From Psychroflexus planctonicus (GTDB lineage: Bacteria; Bacteroidota; Bacteroidia; Flavobacteriales; Flavobacteriaceae): a stretch of DNA of 64,000 nt. Under the pieces are notes generated by a model. The model was not told the DNA's origin and did not search any database. It saw nothing but the letters and a program-made list of their open reading frames with translations. The DNA is taken from assembly GCF_014640195.1 (NCBI RefSeq), contig NZ_BMGM01000006.1, forward strand, positions 1-64,000, read 5' to 3'. Positions 50,761 to 61,050 of this stretch are shown here, in pieces (position 1 is the first letter of the stretch; each line of letters begins with the position of its first letter). Position numbers and translations under genes: made by a program.

Positions 50761-52050
50761 TTATCCACCAAAATCGTCAAAACGAATGTTTTCATCTGGG
50801 ATTCCAAAATCTTCACCCATTTTTTGAACAGCTTGGTTCATCAATGGTGGTCCACAGAAATACAATTCAATTTCTTCTGGTTCTTCATGGTGATTCAAAT
50901 AATTATCAATCACACATTGGTGAATGAAACCTACGAAACCATCACCATCGTCTTCTAAGTCTTTTTTCACTTTCCAATTGTCTTCTTCTAAAGGTTCAGA
51001 AAGCGCTAAATAGAATTTGAAGTTAGGGAAATCTTTCTCTAAAGCTCTAAAGTGATCTGTGTAGAACAATTCACGTTTAGAACGACCTCCATACCAATAG
51101 GTTACTTTTCTACCCGTTTGAAGAGTTCTGAATAAGTGATACAAGTGTGAACGCATAGGCGCCATTCCTGCACCACCACCTACATATAGCATTTCTGCTT
51201 CAGACTCGTTGATGAAGAATTCCCCGTAAGGGCCAGAAATCACACACTTATCGCCTTCTTTTAAATTGAAAATATAAGATGATGCCACGCCTGGATTTAC
51301 ATCCATCCAGCCGTTTTTCTCGCGATCCCATGGTGGTGTAGCAATACGCACATTTAGCATGATTCGTCTTCCTTCAGCTGGGTAAGAAGCCATGGAATAG
51401 GCTCGCTCTACAACTTCATCATTTTTCATAGTCAATGGCCATAAACCAAAGTTGTCCCATTCTTTTTGAAACTTGTCTTTATGATCTGGATGTTCTTCTG
51501 GATGAGCAGTGATATCCATATCTTTAAAATCAACTGTACACTTGGGTACTTCAATTTGAATATAGCCACCTGCTTTATAATCCATATCTTCAGGAATTTC
51601 AACAACAAATTCCTTGATAAAAGAAGCTACGTTATAGTTTGAAACTACGGTAGCATCCCATTTTTTAATTCCGAAAATCTCTTCTGGAATTTCAATTTTC
51701 ATGTCTTGCTTTACTTTCACTTGGCAACCTAATCTCCAGCCTTCAGCAATTTCTTTTCTGGTGAAGTGTGGTTTTTCGGTGGGAAGTATTGCTCCACCAC
51801 CATCTTTCACGATACATTTACATTGTACACACGTACCACCACCACCACAAGCAGAAGGTAAAAATAACTTATTGTCGCCTAGAGTAGAAAGCAAAGTAGA
51901 ACCTGATCCTACTTCCATATCTTTTTCGCCATTTACATTAATTGTAACTGGTCCAGAAGGAGAAAGTTTAGCTTTAGCTGTTAATAAAATAACCACCAAT
52001 AATAAAACTAGGGTTAAGAAAACAACAATACTTGATAATATAACTGTCAT
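50761..52050 (-). CDS. nqrF: Na+-translocating NADH:quinone reductase subunit F
   Basis: This 429-residue subunit is the NADH entry point of the sodium pump. Residues 1-25 form a membrane anchor. The 2Fe-2S ferredoxin domain has Cys68, Cys74, Cys77 and Cys109. The FAD-binding domain has RAYSMASYP, and the NADH-binding domain has [15 protein letters not shown] and [11 protein letters not shown]. It is the last gene of the nqr operon. Confidence 0.96.
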   Translation of the reverse strand: MTVILSSIVVFLTLVLLLVVILLTAKAKLSPSGPVTINVNGEKDMEVGSGSTLLSTLGDNKLFLPSACGGGGTCVQCKCIVKDGGGAILPTEKPHFTRKEIAEGWRLGCQVKVKQDMKIEIPEEIFGIKKWDATVVSNYNVASFIKEFVVEIPEDMDYKAGGYIQIEVPKCTVDFKDMDITAHPEEHPDHKDKFQKEWDNFGLWPLTMKNDEVVERAYSMASYPAEGRRIMLNVRIATPPWDREKNGWMDVNPGVASSYIFNLKEGDKCVISGPYGEFFINESEAEMLYVGGGAGMAPMRSHLYHLFRTLQTGRKVTYWYGGRSKRELFYTDHFRALEKDFPNFKFYLALSEPLEEDNWKVKKDLEDDGDGFVGFIHQCVIDNYLNHHEEPEEIELYFCGPPLMNQAVQKMGEDFGIPDENIRFDDFGG

Positions 52051-52061
52051 AATTTTTTCTT

Positions 52062-52676
52062 TTATAAATCGATTCCCATAAAACTCATAAATCCAATCGC
52101 CATCAATCCGGTAATTATAAAGGTAATTCCTAAGCCTTTTAACGGAGCTGGAACGTTAGAATATGCAATTTTTTCGCGTATTGCCGCAATTGCTAAAATT
52201 GCAAGAAAAAATCCAATTCCACTTCCTAATCCATAAACTCCTGCTTCGTGTATTCCTATAAAATCTTTTTGCTGCATAAATAATGAGCCACCTAAAATAG
52301 CACAATTTACAGCAATAAGCGGTAGGAAAATACCTAGTGAGCTATATAAAGCTGGAGCAAATTTTTCAACTGTCATTTCAACTAACTGCACCATTGATGC
52401 AATTACAGCAATAAACATAATAAATGACAAAAAGCTTAAATCTACTTCTGCAAATTCAGCACCTAACCAAGATAAAGCACCTGGTTGTAACAAATAGTTG
52501 TCAATTAAGTAGTTTACTGGAACGGTAATAAAAAGCACAAATATTACTGCCGCTCCTAAACCTACTGCAGTCTTAACTGTTTTTGAAACCGCTAAGTAAG
52601 AACACATTCCCAAGAAATAGGCAAAAACCATATTCTCTATGAAAATACTCTTTGTAAATAAATTAATTAAATCCAT
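52062..52676 (-). CDS. nqrE: Na+-translocating NADH:quinone reductase subunit E
   Basis: This 204-residue membrane subunit has six helices and shares ancestry with NqrD. Conserved pieces include [21 protein letters not shown] with the iron-binding cysteine near residue 26, and [11 protein letters not shown] with the second cysteine. These cysteines, with those in NqrD, hold an intramembrane iron-sulfur centre. Confidence 0.95.
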   Translation of the reverse strand: MDLINLFTKSIFIENMVFAYFLGMCSYLAVSKTVKTAVGLGAAVIFVLFITVPVNYLIDNYLLQPGALSWLGAEFAEVDLSFLSFIMFIAVIASMVQLVEMTVEKFAPALYSSLGIFLPLIAVNCAILGGSLFMQQKDFIGIHEAGVYGLGSGIGFFLAILAIAAIREKIAYSNVPAPLKGLGITFIITGLMAIGFMSFMGIDL

Positions 52677-52700
52677 AATTTAAAATAGTTTTTTGAGAAT

Positions 52701-53429
52701 TTAGTTTTCTTCAATTAGTGAACGGTTTCTACTTCTTTGAACCCAAATTACAATACCTACTACAATCAAAGCCATTGGCGAAAGTAAAAAGAATCCGTTA
52801 TCTACATATCCTCCTTCATAAAATGCTTCTGGAATTACAGGAACACCAAAAAGTTTTCCAGATCCAAATAATTCTCTAAAAAAGGCTACCACAATTAATA
52901 TTAAGCCATAACCTGCAGCATTTCCAATTCCATCTAAAAATGATTTGTATACGCCATTACCTAAAGCAAAAGCTTCTAAACGACCCATGATAATACAGTT
53001 AGTAATAATCAAACCAATAAAAATAGAGAGTTGTTTACTTACATCATAAGCATAGGCTTTTAGTATTTGGTCTACTAAAATTACCATAGCAGCTACAACA
53101 ACTAATTGAACAATAATACGTATTCTACTAGGAATAGAATTTCGTAAAATAGAAATAATTACATTACTTAAAGCCATTACAAACATTACCGCTAAAGACA
53201 TAACAATAGCTGGTTTTAACTGAACGGTAATCGCTAAAGCTGAACAAATACCTAAAACTTGAACTGTAATGGGGTTGTTATCATTTAAAGGGTCTGACAA
53301 AAGTTTTCTATTCGCTTTTGAAAGCAAACCTTCTTTTTCTTCAGAACTGGAAAGAAACAATATCATTTCTTTCTTTTTCTCTTCATCTGAATATTTTTTT
53401 TCAGACTTGATCTCGTTTGTTTCTTTCAT
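52701..53429 (-). CDS. nqrD: Na+-translocating NADH:quinone reductase subunit D
   Basis: This 242-residue membrane subunit has six helices. The cysteine in VQVLGICSALAITVQLKPA and the one in GLIITNCIIMGRLEAFALG are the expected partners of those in NqrE. The N-terminal 30 residues are a highly charged extension (Lys/Glu-rich) that is longer than in proteobacterial NqrD. Confidence 0.95.
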   Translation of the reverse strand: MKETNEIKSEKKYSDEEKKKEMILFLSSSEEKEGLLSKANRKLLSDPLNDNNPITVQVLGICSALAITVQLKPAIVMSLAVMFVMALSNVIISILRNSIPSRIRIIVQLVVVAAMVILVDQILKAYAYDVSKQLSIFIGLIITNCIIMGRLEAFALGNGVYKSFLDGIGNAAGYGLILIVVAFFRELFGSGKLFGVPVIPEAFYEGGYVDNGFFLLSPMALIVVGIVIWVQRSRNRSLIEEN

Positions 53430-53431
53430 AA

Positions 53432-54184
53432 TTATCGAGTTGCGAGTTTAGAATTCTTCTTTGTTTTAAAATAAGGTAGATATCTGCTTAATCGTTCTTG
53501 CATCATATCTGTAACTCCGTCTCCAGTAATTGTTGCACCAGATATAGAATTCACACGATTATCACCTTTTTTATTAGCTGAGTAACCTTTTTCAACAATT
53601 ACTCCAACTAATTCTCCTTCGTCATTAAATACCTCTTCGTTGGTAAAGCGCTCTTGGAACCAATCTGTAGTAATTTCCGCTCCTAAACCAGCAGTTTCTC
53701 CTTTGTGGTCAAAAGTTACGCCCTTAATAGTGTTAATGTCTTCTTTTAAAGCAACATAACCCCAAATAGCATCCCATAAACCTTTACCGCGTAACGGTAC
53801 CACATAATAGGTTTCTCCTTCAAAATTGGCAACGTATAATGGAAAAACTTGCTCATCAACTGGTTTTTTTAGTTCTCTTGCTAGATTAACTTGAAATGCA
53901 TCTACATCATCAAGTTGATTTCCTTCGTGGTCTAAAGTTAATTGTTCAGAAACATATTCTTTGTATACTTTTGATGCCACTGCTCTATCTAGCTCAACTT
54001 TTTTTCCGTCTAAGACAATTGAGTCTCCAATAAAGGTTGATAAAATGTCTTGCATTTTTTCTTGACGCACATTTTCTGCTTGCATTGGCTGCAAAGAAGT
54101 TGCCGCAAAACTCAAGGCTACTGCAACCACAATTACCATAGCAATAGCAAATAAAATTGTATATTGATTACTATTCTTATCCAT
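53432..54184 (-). CDS. nqrC: Na+-translocating NADH:quinone reductase subunit C
   Basis: This 250-residue subunit has one N-terminal helix and an FMN domain outside the membrane. The flavinylation motif SGAT (in NSISGATITGDG) puts the FMN on Thr218. KGLWDAIWGYVAL and HKGETAGLGAEI are further family segments. The stop is 2 bases before nqrD. Confidence 0.95.
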   Translation of the reverse strand: MDKNSNQYTILFAIAMVIVVAVALSFAATSLQPMQAENVRQEKMQDILSTFIGDSIVLDGKKVELDRAVASKVYKEYVSEQLTLDHEGNQLDDVDAFQVNLARELKKPVDEQVFPLYVANFEGETYYVVPLRGKGLWDAIWGYVALKEDINTIKGVTFDHKGETAGLGAEITTDWFQERFTNEEVFNDEGELVGVIVEKGYSANKKGDNRVNSISGATITGDGVTDMMQERLSRYLPYFKTKKNSKLATR

Positions 54185-54188
54185 AATA

Positions 54189-55379
54189 TTATGCTGTTTT
54201 AACTGTTTGGGTTTGCATACGTTTTTTACGTCGCTTCACGTTAGCTTCAACTATATAATGATCTATAGTTGGAGCGAATACATTCATTAATAAAATAGAA
54301 AGCATAATTCCTTCTGGGTATGCTGGATTTAATGTTCTAATTAAAATAGCAATTAAGCCGATTAAAATTCCATAAATCCATTTCCCTTTCATAGTTTGTG
54401 CTGCGCTAACTGGGTCGGTTGCCATAAAGACAATTCCAAAAGCAAAACCACCAACTATTAAATGATTATACCAAGCAAAGTTGGTTAATGCGTTTCCATC
54501 AACACCTAAGGATGGCAAAGCATTTAATAATAATCCCATGGCTGCAGCACCAACAACACCACCTACAATAATTCGCCAATCTGCCACTTTAGTAAGCACG
54601 ATTAACAATGCGCCTGCTAAAATACAAAGAGTTGATGTTTCTGAAATTGAACCCGGAATCATTCCTGTAAACATGTGTGCAGAAGATAATCCCATTTCAG
54701 TAATAGCATCTTTACCTGCAGCTAAAGAGCCCAATATAGTTTCACCTGAAACACCATCTACATTAGCAGCTTCAGAAACCCATACTTCGTTACCAGACAT
54801 GTAGGTTGGGTAAGCAAAGAAAGCAAAAGCTCTTGCTGTTAATGCGGGGTTTAAAATATTCATTCCTGTTCCACCAAAAGCTTCCTTACCAATCAGTACT
54901 GCAAAAATTACTGATAAAGCAACCATCCAAAGTGGAATATCAACGGGCATAATCATCGGGATTAATAATCCAGTTACCAAGTAACCCTCATTAACCTCGT
55001 GACCACGCATAATGGCAAAAGCAAATTCTAAAGCTAATCCAACTCCGTAAGAAACCACAATCATAGGTACAATTTTCCATGCACCATGAATAAAGGCGTC
55101 CATAAAGCCAAATTCTTCTCCTGTTTGCGAATAATATTGGTAACCTGTGTTCCACATTCCAAATATTAAAGCAGGAATTAAAGCCAAAACAACCGTTATC
55201 ATTGTTCGCTTTAAGTCTACTGCATCTCTGATATGTGCACCTTTCTTAGTAGTGTGATCAGGAACAAATAAAAAAGTATCTAGAGCATTTACTGCTGGAG
55301 CATATTTTTCAAATTTATTTCCTGGCTGAAAGGGTTCTTTAATTTGATCAAGTTTTTGTCTTATCCAATTCATAGTCAT
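54189..55379 (-). CDS. nqrB: Na+-translocating NADH:quinone reductase subunit B
   Basis: This 396-residue subunit is the polytopic core of the pump, with about ten helices. The flavinylation site appears as SGET with Thr214 (DGVSGETILG), rather than the usual SGAT. Other conserved parts are GYLVTGLLIPMIMP, FGGTGMNILNPALTARAFAFF and FMATDPVSAAQTMKGKWIYG. Starts at 55379 and 55373 are both possible. Confidence 0.95.
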   Translation of the reverse strand: MTMNWIRQKLDQIKEPFQPGNKFEKYAPAVNALDTFLFVPDHTTKKGAHIRDAVDLKRTMITVVLALIPALIFGMWNTGYQYYSQTGEEFGFMDAFIHGAWKIVPMIVVSYGVGLALEFAFAIMRGHEVNEGYLVTGLLIPMIMPVDIPLWMVALSVIFAVLIGKEAFGGTGMNILNPALTARAFAFFAYPTYMSGNEVWVSEAANVDGVSGETILGSLAAGKDAITEMGLSSAHMFTGMIPGSISETSTLCILAGALLIVLTKVADWRIIVGGVVGAAAMGLLLNALPSLGVDGNALTNFAWYNHLIVGGFAFGIVFMATDPVSAAQTMKGKWIYGILIGLIAILIRTLNPAYPEGIMLSILLMNVFAPTIDHYIVEANVKRRKKRMQTQTVKTA

Positions 55380-55385
55380 TCTTTT

Positions 55386-56729
55386 TTAACCAACTTCTGT
55401 TATCATTAAATCTAAACCTTGTCTGATAATGTCTTGCGCTTCAATTTTAGATGTGTTTGTATAATCTATAAGCGCGAAATCTTCAGGAATAACTTCATAA
55501 ATTCCAAGGCTTTCCATTTTCTCGATATCACCTGCCATACAAGCTTTAATCAATTGCATAGGGTAAATATCCATAGGCATTACTTCTTCCATTTCACCGG
55601 TAACAACCAATGCTCTTTCTTCTCCATTAAGGTTGGTATTTACATCGTACTTTCTGTTGGGGAATAACCAAGAAAGCGATGTTTTTGACATGGAGTGAAT
55701 ATTGTTATATGTAAAAGGAATCCAACCAAACATACGGTATTGATTTCCTTCTGGTATTAGTGTTAATTCGTTTGCGTGGTAATTGATGTAATTATTGTAA
55801 TCTATTTTTTGACCTGACAGAACATTACCTGATATAATTCTAGTATTTTCAGGTTCTTCAGACAAAATGGATTTTACTTCTGCACCGATAATTGTTTTGA
55901 AATATTTGGTTTCTTTAGCTGCATTACCAACTACAGCAACAGTTCGTTCTGCGTTAAATTTACCAGTTTCAAAGAGTTCACCAATAATAGCAACGTCTTC
56001 TGGACGAATTGTCCAAACGCGCTCACCCTGATTAATAGGATTTACTTTATGTATTTGCACACCCACATTACCCGCTGGATGTGGACCTTTAACAGTAATC
56101 AATTCTACATTTTGGACATTTCTAATTTCACCAGTTGAATCTTTATCTACACCTAAATGAACTTTTCCAGAAGTTAGTTTAGTTAATACATTGATTCCTG
56201 TTTGGAAAAAATTCATTTTGTTCTTCAAAATAAATTCTTGAGAAGCGCTCAAAGGAGCTGTATCTACTGCTGAAACAAAAATAGCTTTTGGAGTATCTTC
56301 TCCATTTGCTAAAATGTCATAAGGACGTTGCATTATCAATGCTCCTAAGCCTGAAGAAAATACATGATCTTTTACTTTTTGAGCATCTGTTTTTAAAGGA
56401 TCCATTGTAGGATATTCTTTAAATTCTTGTTCTTTGTCAGGAGAAATCACGATTTGTAATATCCTTCTTTTTTCGCCACGAACAATTTCTTTAACAGTGC
56501 CACTAACAGGAGAAACAAATCTTGTTTTATCCGAATATTTCGAAAAAAACAATTCGTCTCCAGCTTTCAACTTTGCTCCTTCCTTAACTACCATTTTAGG
56601 AACAATGGAATGAAAATTAGGTGGTTGTACGGCAATTGTTTTTGAAATTGGTGCGTCTACTAAAATCTTTTCAGCTTCACCTTTTAGATTAAGCTTTAAT
56701 CCGCGTTTAACTCTAACGTCTATAGACAT
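55386..56729 (-). CDS. nqrA: Na+-translocating NADH:quinone reductase subunit A
   Basis: This 447-residue, largely soluble subunit on the cytoplasmic side binds quinone. It opens with VKRGLKLNLKGEAEK and has the beta-rich barrel FVSPVSGTVKEIVRGEKRRIL, KGPHPAGNVGVQIHKVNPI and SWLFPNRKYDVNT. It is the first gene of the operon, followed by nqrB after 6 bases. Confidence 0.95.
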   Translation of the reverse strand: MSIDVRVKRGLKLNLKGEAEKILVDAPISKTIAVQPPNFHSIVPKMVVKEGAKLKAGDELFFSKYSDKTRFVSPVSGTVKEIVRGEKRRILQIVISPDKEQEFKEYPTMDPLKTDAQKVKDHVFSSGLGALIMQRPYDILANGEDTPKAIFVSAVDTAPLSASQEFILKNKMNFFQTGINVLTKLTSGKVHLGVDKDSTGEIRNVQNVELITVKGPHPAGNVGVQIHKVNPINQGERVWTIRPEDVAIIGELFETGKFNAERTVAVVGNAAKETKYFKTIIGAEVKSILSEEPENTRIISGNVLSGQKIDYNNYINYHANELTLIPEGNQYRMFGWIPFTYNNIHSMSKTSLSWLFPNRKYDVNTNLNGEERALVVTGEMEEVMPMDIYPMQLIKACMAGDIEKMESLGIYEVIPEDFALIDYTNTSKIEAQDIIRQGLDLMITEVG

Positions 56730-56755
56730 CTATTATCACTTTTTATTAAGCGTTG

Positions 56756-56785
56756 CAAAAATAATAATTTAATATTCAAATTCAA
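56756..56785 (-). promoter_or_regulatory. Promoter of the nqr operon
   Basis: On the minus strand the -7 box TATTTTTG (56756-56763) fits TAnnTTTG, and TTG at 56783-56785 lies 19 bases upstream, as the Bacteroidota -33 element should. The nqrA ATG is 26 bases downstream of the -7 box. Confidence 0.65.
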
Positions 56786-56873
56786 CTTAAACAAATATTT
56801 ATGTCCTGCTATTTTTAATTGTTCTAAATAAGATTATTTAGAATTTAATACCTTTACAAAAACTAAAATCAAA

Positions 56874-58127
56874 ATGAAAAAAGCTTTCTTATTACTATTC
56901 ATGTTTACATTTTTAAGTAAAGTGAATTCCCAAGTTTTTGAAGTAATTCCACCGAAACACATTAAAACTGTACAATTGCTCAGCAGTGAAAATGAATTTA
57001 ACGGTACACCTATTATTCGACTCGGCTCGGGATTCACCTTGAGTTTTGACGATATCCGTGCTGCTGAAGAAGACTATTATTATGTAATTGAGCACTTTAA
57101 TTACGATTGGACTCCTTCTAAACTTTCTAAAAATGAATACATAGACGGCTTTGATAATCAAAGGATTTTTGATTACACCAATTCTTTTAACACCCTACAA
57201 TCTTACTCTCATTACGAATTAAAAATTCCTAATCAAAATGTAAGAAGCATAAATGTAAGTGGTAATTATAAAATTAAAATCCTGAATTACAACGGAGACA
57301 CCGTGTTTTCTAGACGGTTTATAGTTTATGAAAACTTAGCCAAGGTACCTGTTGAAATTAGACGTTCTCGTGATTTAGAGTACATCCGAGAGAAGCAAGT
57401 AGTATACTTTAGTGTTAATAGTGAAGATTTAATATTTAGAAATCCTGAGCAAACCATAAAAACCACGATCATTCAAAACAACGATTTAAATGAAGCCATT
57501 TACGGTCTGAAACCACAATACACTTCTGGAAATAATTTGATTTACAGATATGATGAAGAAGCTTCATTTTGGGGCGGAAACGAATATCGATTTTTTGATA
57601 ATTCTGACATAAGATTAGCATCACAAGGAATTGACCGTATCGAACTGGGTAAAGAATTATATAACACTTATTTACGTGTTCATGGACCAAGGTATAACAA
57701 TAAATACGTTTTTAATCCAGACATTAACGGTGGCTTTAAAATCAATACACAACAAGGAGATGATAAGCGCAGAGAAGCAGAATATGCTTGGGTTCATTTT
57801 AGGTTAAATGAAGACAAACAAGAAAACGGTGGAGAATTTCATCTATATGGAAGGTTCAATAATTATGTAATTGATGATGATACGCATCTTGTTTACAATG
57901 AAGCTTCTAGACTTTATGAAACAAAATTGCTACTCAAACAAGGTTTCTATAATTTTAAGTACGTTTACCTGAGCCCTGAAGGTAATTTTGATAGTGGTTA
58001 TGTCAGCGGAAATCACGATGTAACTGAAAACGATTACACAGTTTTAGTTTACTACCGAGAAATTGGCGCAAGATTTGACCGACTTATAGGTGTAGGAAGT
58101 GGTAATTCTCGAAATATAATCAACTAA
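56874..58127 (+). CDS. Type IX secretion system plug-domain protein (DUF5103)
   Basis: This 417-residue secreted protein has a signal peptide (1-19, ending VNSQ). The first domain (about 20-165) has IIRLGSGFTLSFDDI and VIEHFNYDWTPSKL, and is all-beta; the second covers most of the rest, with YAWVHFRLNEDK and LYGRFNNYVIDDDTHL. Both match the T9SS plug family, which closes the SprA translocon pore when no cargo is passing. Loose -7 box TACCTTTA lies at 56849. The window's adhesin, BspA-like protein and 60166 protein are its likely system's cargo. Confidence 0.88.
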   Translation: MKKAFLLLFMFTFLSKVNSQVFEVIPPKHIKTVQLLSSENEFNGTPIIRLGSGFTLSFDDIRAAEEDYYYVIEHFNYDWTPSKLSKNEYIDGFDNQRIFDYTNSFNTLQSYSHYELKIPNQNVRSINVSGNYKIKILNYNGDTVFSRRFIVYENLAKVPVEIRRSRDLEYIREKQVVYFSVNSEDLIFRNPEQTIKTTIIQNNDLNEAIYGLKPQYTSGNNLIYRYDEEASFWGGNEYRFFDNSDIRLASQGIDRIELGKELYNTYLRVHGPRYNNKYVFNPDINGGFKINTQQGDDKRREAEYAWVHFRLNEDKQENGGEFHLYGRFNNYVIDDDTHLVYNEASRLYETKLLLKQGFYNFKYVYLSPEGNFDSGYVSGNHDVTENDYTVLVYYREIGARFDRLIGVGSGNSRNIIN

Positions 58128-58180
58128 AGTAAGAACTTTTCAAAAGCTTAACACTTCTTAAATAAACCTTACCATCTAAG

Positions 58181-58212
58181 ATTTTTGTTTCCTTTTAAAA
58201 TATTTATCTTTG
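58181..58212 (+). promoter_or_regulatory. Promoter of pruA
   Basis: TATCTTTG (58205-58212) is an exact TAnnTTTG. TTTG at 58184-58187 is 17 bases upstream as a -33 element. The ATG is 27 bases downstream. Confidence 0.65.
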
Positions 58213-58239
58213 AAGTCAATTCAAAAAAAATAATAAATA

Positions 58240-59868
58240 ATGGGAAAAGGATTTTTTCACGTACCGCCAGCTGTTAACGAGCCGGTAAAAACATATGCTC
58301 CAGGAACACCAGAACGCGATGCTGTATTAAGCACCTATCGCAAAATGTGGGAGTCTCAAGTTGAAATACCACTTTTTATTGGTGGCAAAGAAATAAAGTC
58401 AGGAAAAACAAAAGATATTCTTCCTCCACACGATCATCAACACATTGTAGGCAAGTATCACACTGCTGAAAAAAAACATGTTCAGGATGCAATTGAAAAC
58501 TCACTAGAAGCAAGAAAAGCTTGGGCAGATTTACCATGGGAACAACGTGCAGCTGTATTTTTAAAAGCGGCTGATTTAGTTGCTGGTCCTTACCGATACA
58601 AATTAAACGCATCGACTATGATTGGTCAATCTAAAAATATTTATCAAGCCGAAATTGATGCAGCTTGTGAATTGGCGGATTTTTTACGTTTTAACGTAGA
58701 ATATATGTCGCAAATTTATGACGATCAGCCTGAATCCGACTCAAGTGCCTGGAATCGAGTAGAACACCGACCGCTTGAAGGTTTCATTTACGCAATTACA
58801 CCTTTCAATTTTACTGCAATTGCTGGAAACCTTCCTACAAGTGCAGCCATGATGGGTAACGTTTGTGTTTGGAAACCAAGCGATAGCCAAATGTTTTCGG
58901 CTAAAATTGTGATGGATGTGTTCAAAGAAGCTGGAATTCCAGATGGTGTGATTAATATGATTGTAGGAGATCCTGAAATGATTACAGATACCATACTTGC
59001 CCATCCAGATTTCTCTGGTGTTCACTACACCGGAAGCACAGAAGTATTTAAAGGAATTTGGTCAAAAATTGGACAAAATATCACAAAATATAAAACCTAC
59101 CCAAGAATTGTAGGTGAAACAGGAGGAAAAGATTTTATCGTAGCTCACGGCTCTGCAGATGCTAAAGTAGTAGCTACCGCTTTATCTCGTGGAGCTTTTG
59201 AATTCCAAGGACAAAAATGTTCAGCCGCTTCAAGATCTTACATTCCAAAAAGTTTATGGCCTAAGGTAAAAGATTTCTTAGTTGAAGATGTAAAATCTTT
59301 TAAAATGGGATCTCCAGAAGATATGCGTAATTTTATTACAGCCGTTATTCATGAAGGTTCGTTTAATAAATTGGCAAAATATATCGACCAAGCTAAAGCT
59401 TCAGATGAAGCAGAAATTATTGTTGGAGGAAATTATGATAGGTCTAAAGGTTGGTTTGTAGAGCCCACCGTAATTGTAACTACCAATCCTAAATATGAAA
59501 CCATGGAAACCGAACTATTCGGTCCTGTGTTGACAATTTATGTGTATGATGATGCTAAATTTGAAGAAACGCTTCATTTGGTAGATGAAACAAGTCAATA
59601 TGCGTTAACTGGCTCTATTATTTCAACAGACCGATATGCCGCAAGCTTAGCTACAAAAATTTTAGAAAACGCGGCTGGTAACTTCTACATAAATGATAAA
59701 TGTACCGGTGCGGTTGTAGGTAGACAACCATTTGGTGGAGCTAGAAATAGCGGAACTAATGATAAAGCTGGATCTAAATTAAATTTATTGCGTTGGGTAT
59801 CTCAACGATTGATAAAAGAAACTTTTGTTCCTGCAACAGATTACCGTTATCCATTTATGGGAGAATAA
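58240..59868 (+). CDS. pruA: L-glutamate gamma-semialdehyde dehydrogenase
   Basis: This 542-residue NAD-dependent enzyme converts glutamate semialdehyde (pyrroline-5-carboxylate) to glutamate in proline breakdown. The general-base Glu293 (VGETGGKD) and catalytic Cys327 (GQKCSAASR) are in place. FNFTAIAGNLP and GSTEVFKGI contact the cofactor. The proline dehydrogenase is not fused and is not in the window. The form is that of the single-function Bacteroidota enzyme. Confidence 0.94.
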   Translation: MGKGFFHVPPAVNEPVKTYAPGTPERDAVLSTYRKMWESQVEIPLFIGGKEIKSGKTKDILPPHDHQHIVGKYHTAEKKHVQDAIENSLEARKAWADLPWEQRAAVFLKAADLVAGPYRYKLNASTMIGQSKNIYQAEIDAACELADFLRFNVEYMSQIYDDQPESDSSAWNRVEHRPLEGFIYAITPFNFTAIAGNLPTSAAMMGNVCVWKPSDSQMFSAKIVMDVFKEAGIPDGVINMIVGDPEMITDTILAHPDFSGVHYTGSTEVFKGIWSKIGQNITKYKTYPRIVGETGGKDFIVAHGSADAKVVATALSRGAFEFQGQKCSAASRSYIPKSLWPKVKDFLVEDVKSFKMGSPEDMRNFITAVIHEGSFNKLAKYIDQAKASDEAEIIVGGNYDRSKGWFVEPTVIVTTNPKYETMETELFGPVLTIYVYDDAKFEETLHLVDETSQYALTGSIISTDRYAASLATKILENAAGNFYINDKCTGAVVGRQPFGGARNSGTNDKAGSKLNLLRWVSQRLIKETFVPATDYRYPFMGE

Positions 59869-59900
59869 CATTCTGAGATTCTTAAAAAGTACAGATGCTA

Positions 59901-59939
59901 AAAACCCTTGAAAACCTAAAAGTTTTCAAGGGTTTTTTA
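59901..59939 (+). terminator. Intrinsic terminator of pruA
   Basis: AAAACCCTTGAAAAC pairs with GTTTTCAAGGGTTTT, a 15-base stem, followed by T-run. It lies 32 bases after the stop. Confidence 0.88.
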
Positions 59940-60103
59940 TTGAAGCGAATGCAAATACCTATCTCAAAATTAAAGCCTAAGAACAAAGTTAAATCAACCC
60001 TATTTTAAGAGTCTTACAAATCTAATGAGTAGATATTTTCTTTATCATATGTTATGTCAATAGGTCTATTTTACTTTAAGCCAAGATAAGAGAAAAATAT
60101 ACT

Positions 60104-60138
60104 TCAAAAAAAAGACTGCCTTATAGGCAGTCTTTTAA
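60104..60138 (-). terminator. Intrinsic terminator of the T9SS cargo gene
   Basis: AAAGACTGCC pairs with GGCAGTCTTT across a short loop, and a T-run follows on the minus strand. It lies just after the stop of the gene at 60166-61050. Confidence 0.85.
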
Positions 60139-60165
60139 ATATTATATAAAAATTACAATCTGAAA

Positions 60166-61050
60166 TTATTCAACAATAACTCTTTGTGATAAAGAACCTC
60201 CTGTTGTTTCAATATTAAGGATGTAAATCCCACTTGAAAGTTTAGCCACATCCATTGAACCATTGCTCATTTTCACTCCAGTATCTCTTCCTAATAAATC
60301 ATGTAAAGAAGCATCATTAAGTATAAGATTTGATGGTAACTTTACATTTAAAATATTATCTGCTGGGTTAGGATAAACTGAAATTTGAGATAATAAAAAA
60401 TCATCAGTATTTAAGTTTGTATCTCCAATTAAATTCAAGATAAGATGGTTATCTGGAAAGTTAATAGCTGCAAATGTTCCTGGGCTAGTAAGACCACAAG
60501 CTTCAGATGATAAATAACTAGGTGCATCTTGTCCTGCATCATTCACTCCAATTCTAAAATCGTAGTTGTTTGGTAATTCTGGGCTAGCCTGAATGTCTAC
60601 AGCTACAATAAGTTCTGTTGAAGAATCTACGATAAAAGGTGTATCGAACATAACTTCAAAAAGCTCACCATCATCAGCAGCAGAAACATCAAAATCTTGA
60701 GATGCAACTTCAGTCAAAGTTCCATTAGGAAATGTTCCTGTTGTTGTGAATAATCTAACTGTGTTAGTTACTGTAGGATTACTTCCTCCAACATCTACAA
60801 ATCGTGCAACAAAACCAACACCCATAGCTTCAAAATCTCCTGTAAAATCAAAATCTGATGGAGTGTAAGATCTGTAAAAGATATTATCTGATACACCTTC
60901 ATCTCCAGATCCCGCAGTTTCATCTGGGTCTGATGCACATGCAACACCACCACCTGCTGAAGTTTGACTCACTGAGTGAGATAAAGTTTCTTGTGCGAAT
61001 GCTCCAATTGAAATAATTGAAAGCGCTAATAGTAAAGTAATTTTTTTCAT
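60166..61050 (-). CDS. Secreted protein with type A T9SS sorting domain
   Basis: This 294-residue protein has a signal peptide (1-19, ending GAFAQ). A beta-rich domain of about 180 residues follows, with SDNIFYRSYTPSDF and a jelly-roll-like VDSSTELIVAVDIQA pattern, ending with two cysteines (ACASD and EACGL). The last 75 residues are the sorting domain (SVYPNPADNILNVKL ... SSGIYILNIET). The function of the main domain is unknown; similar ones occur next to proteases or reprolysin-like modules. A near-consensus -7 box lies upstream. Confidence 0.88.
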   Translation of the reverse strand: MKKITLLLALSIISIGAFAQETLSHSVSQTSAGGGVACASDPDETAGSGDEGVSDNIFYRSYTPSDFDFTGDFEAMGVGFVARFVDVGGSNPTVTNTVRLFTTTGTFPNGTLTEVASQDFDVSAADDGELFEVMFDTPFIVDSSTELIVAVDIQASPELPNNYDFRIGVNDAGQDAPSYLSSEACGLTSPGTFAAINFPDNHLILNLIGDTNLNTDDFLLSQISVYPNPADNILNVKLPSNLILNDASLHDLLGRDTGVKMSNGSMDVAKLSSGIYILNIETTGGSLSQRVIVE

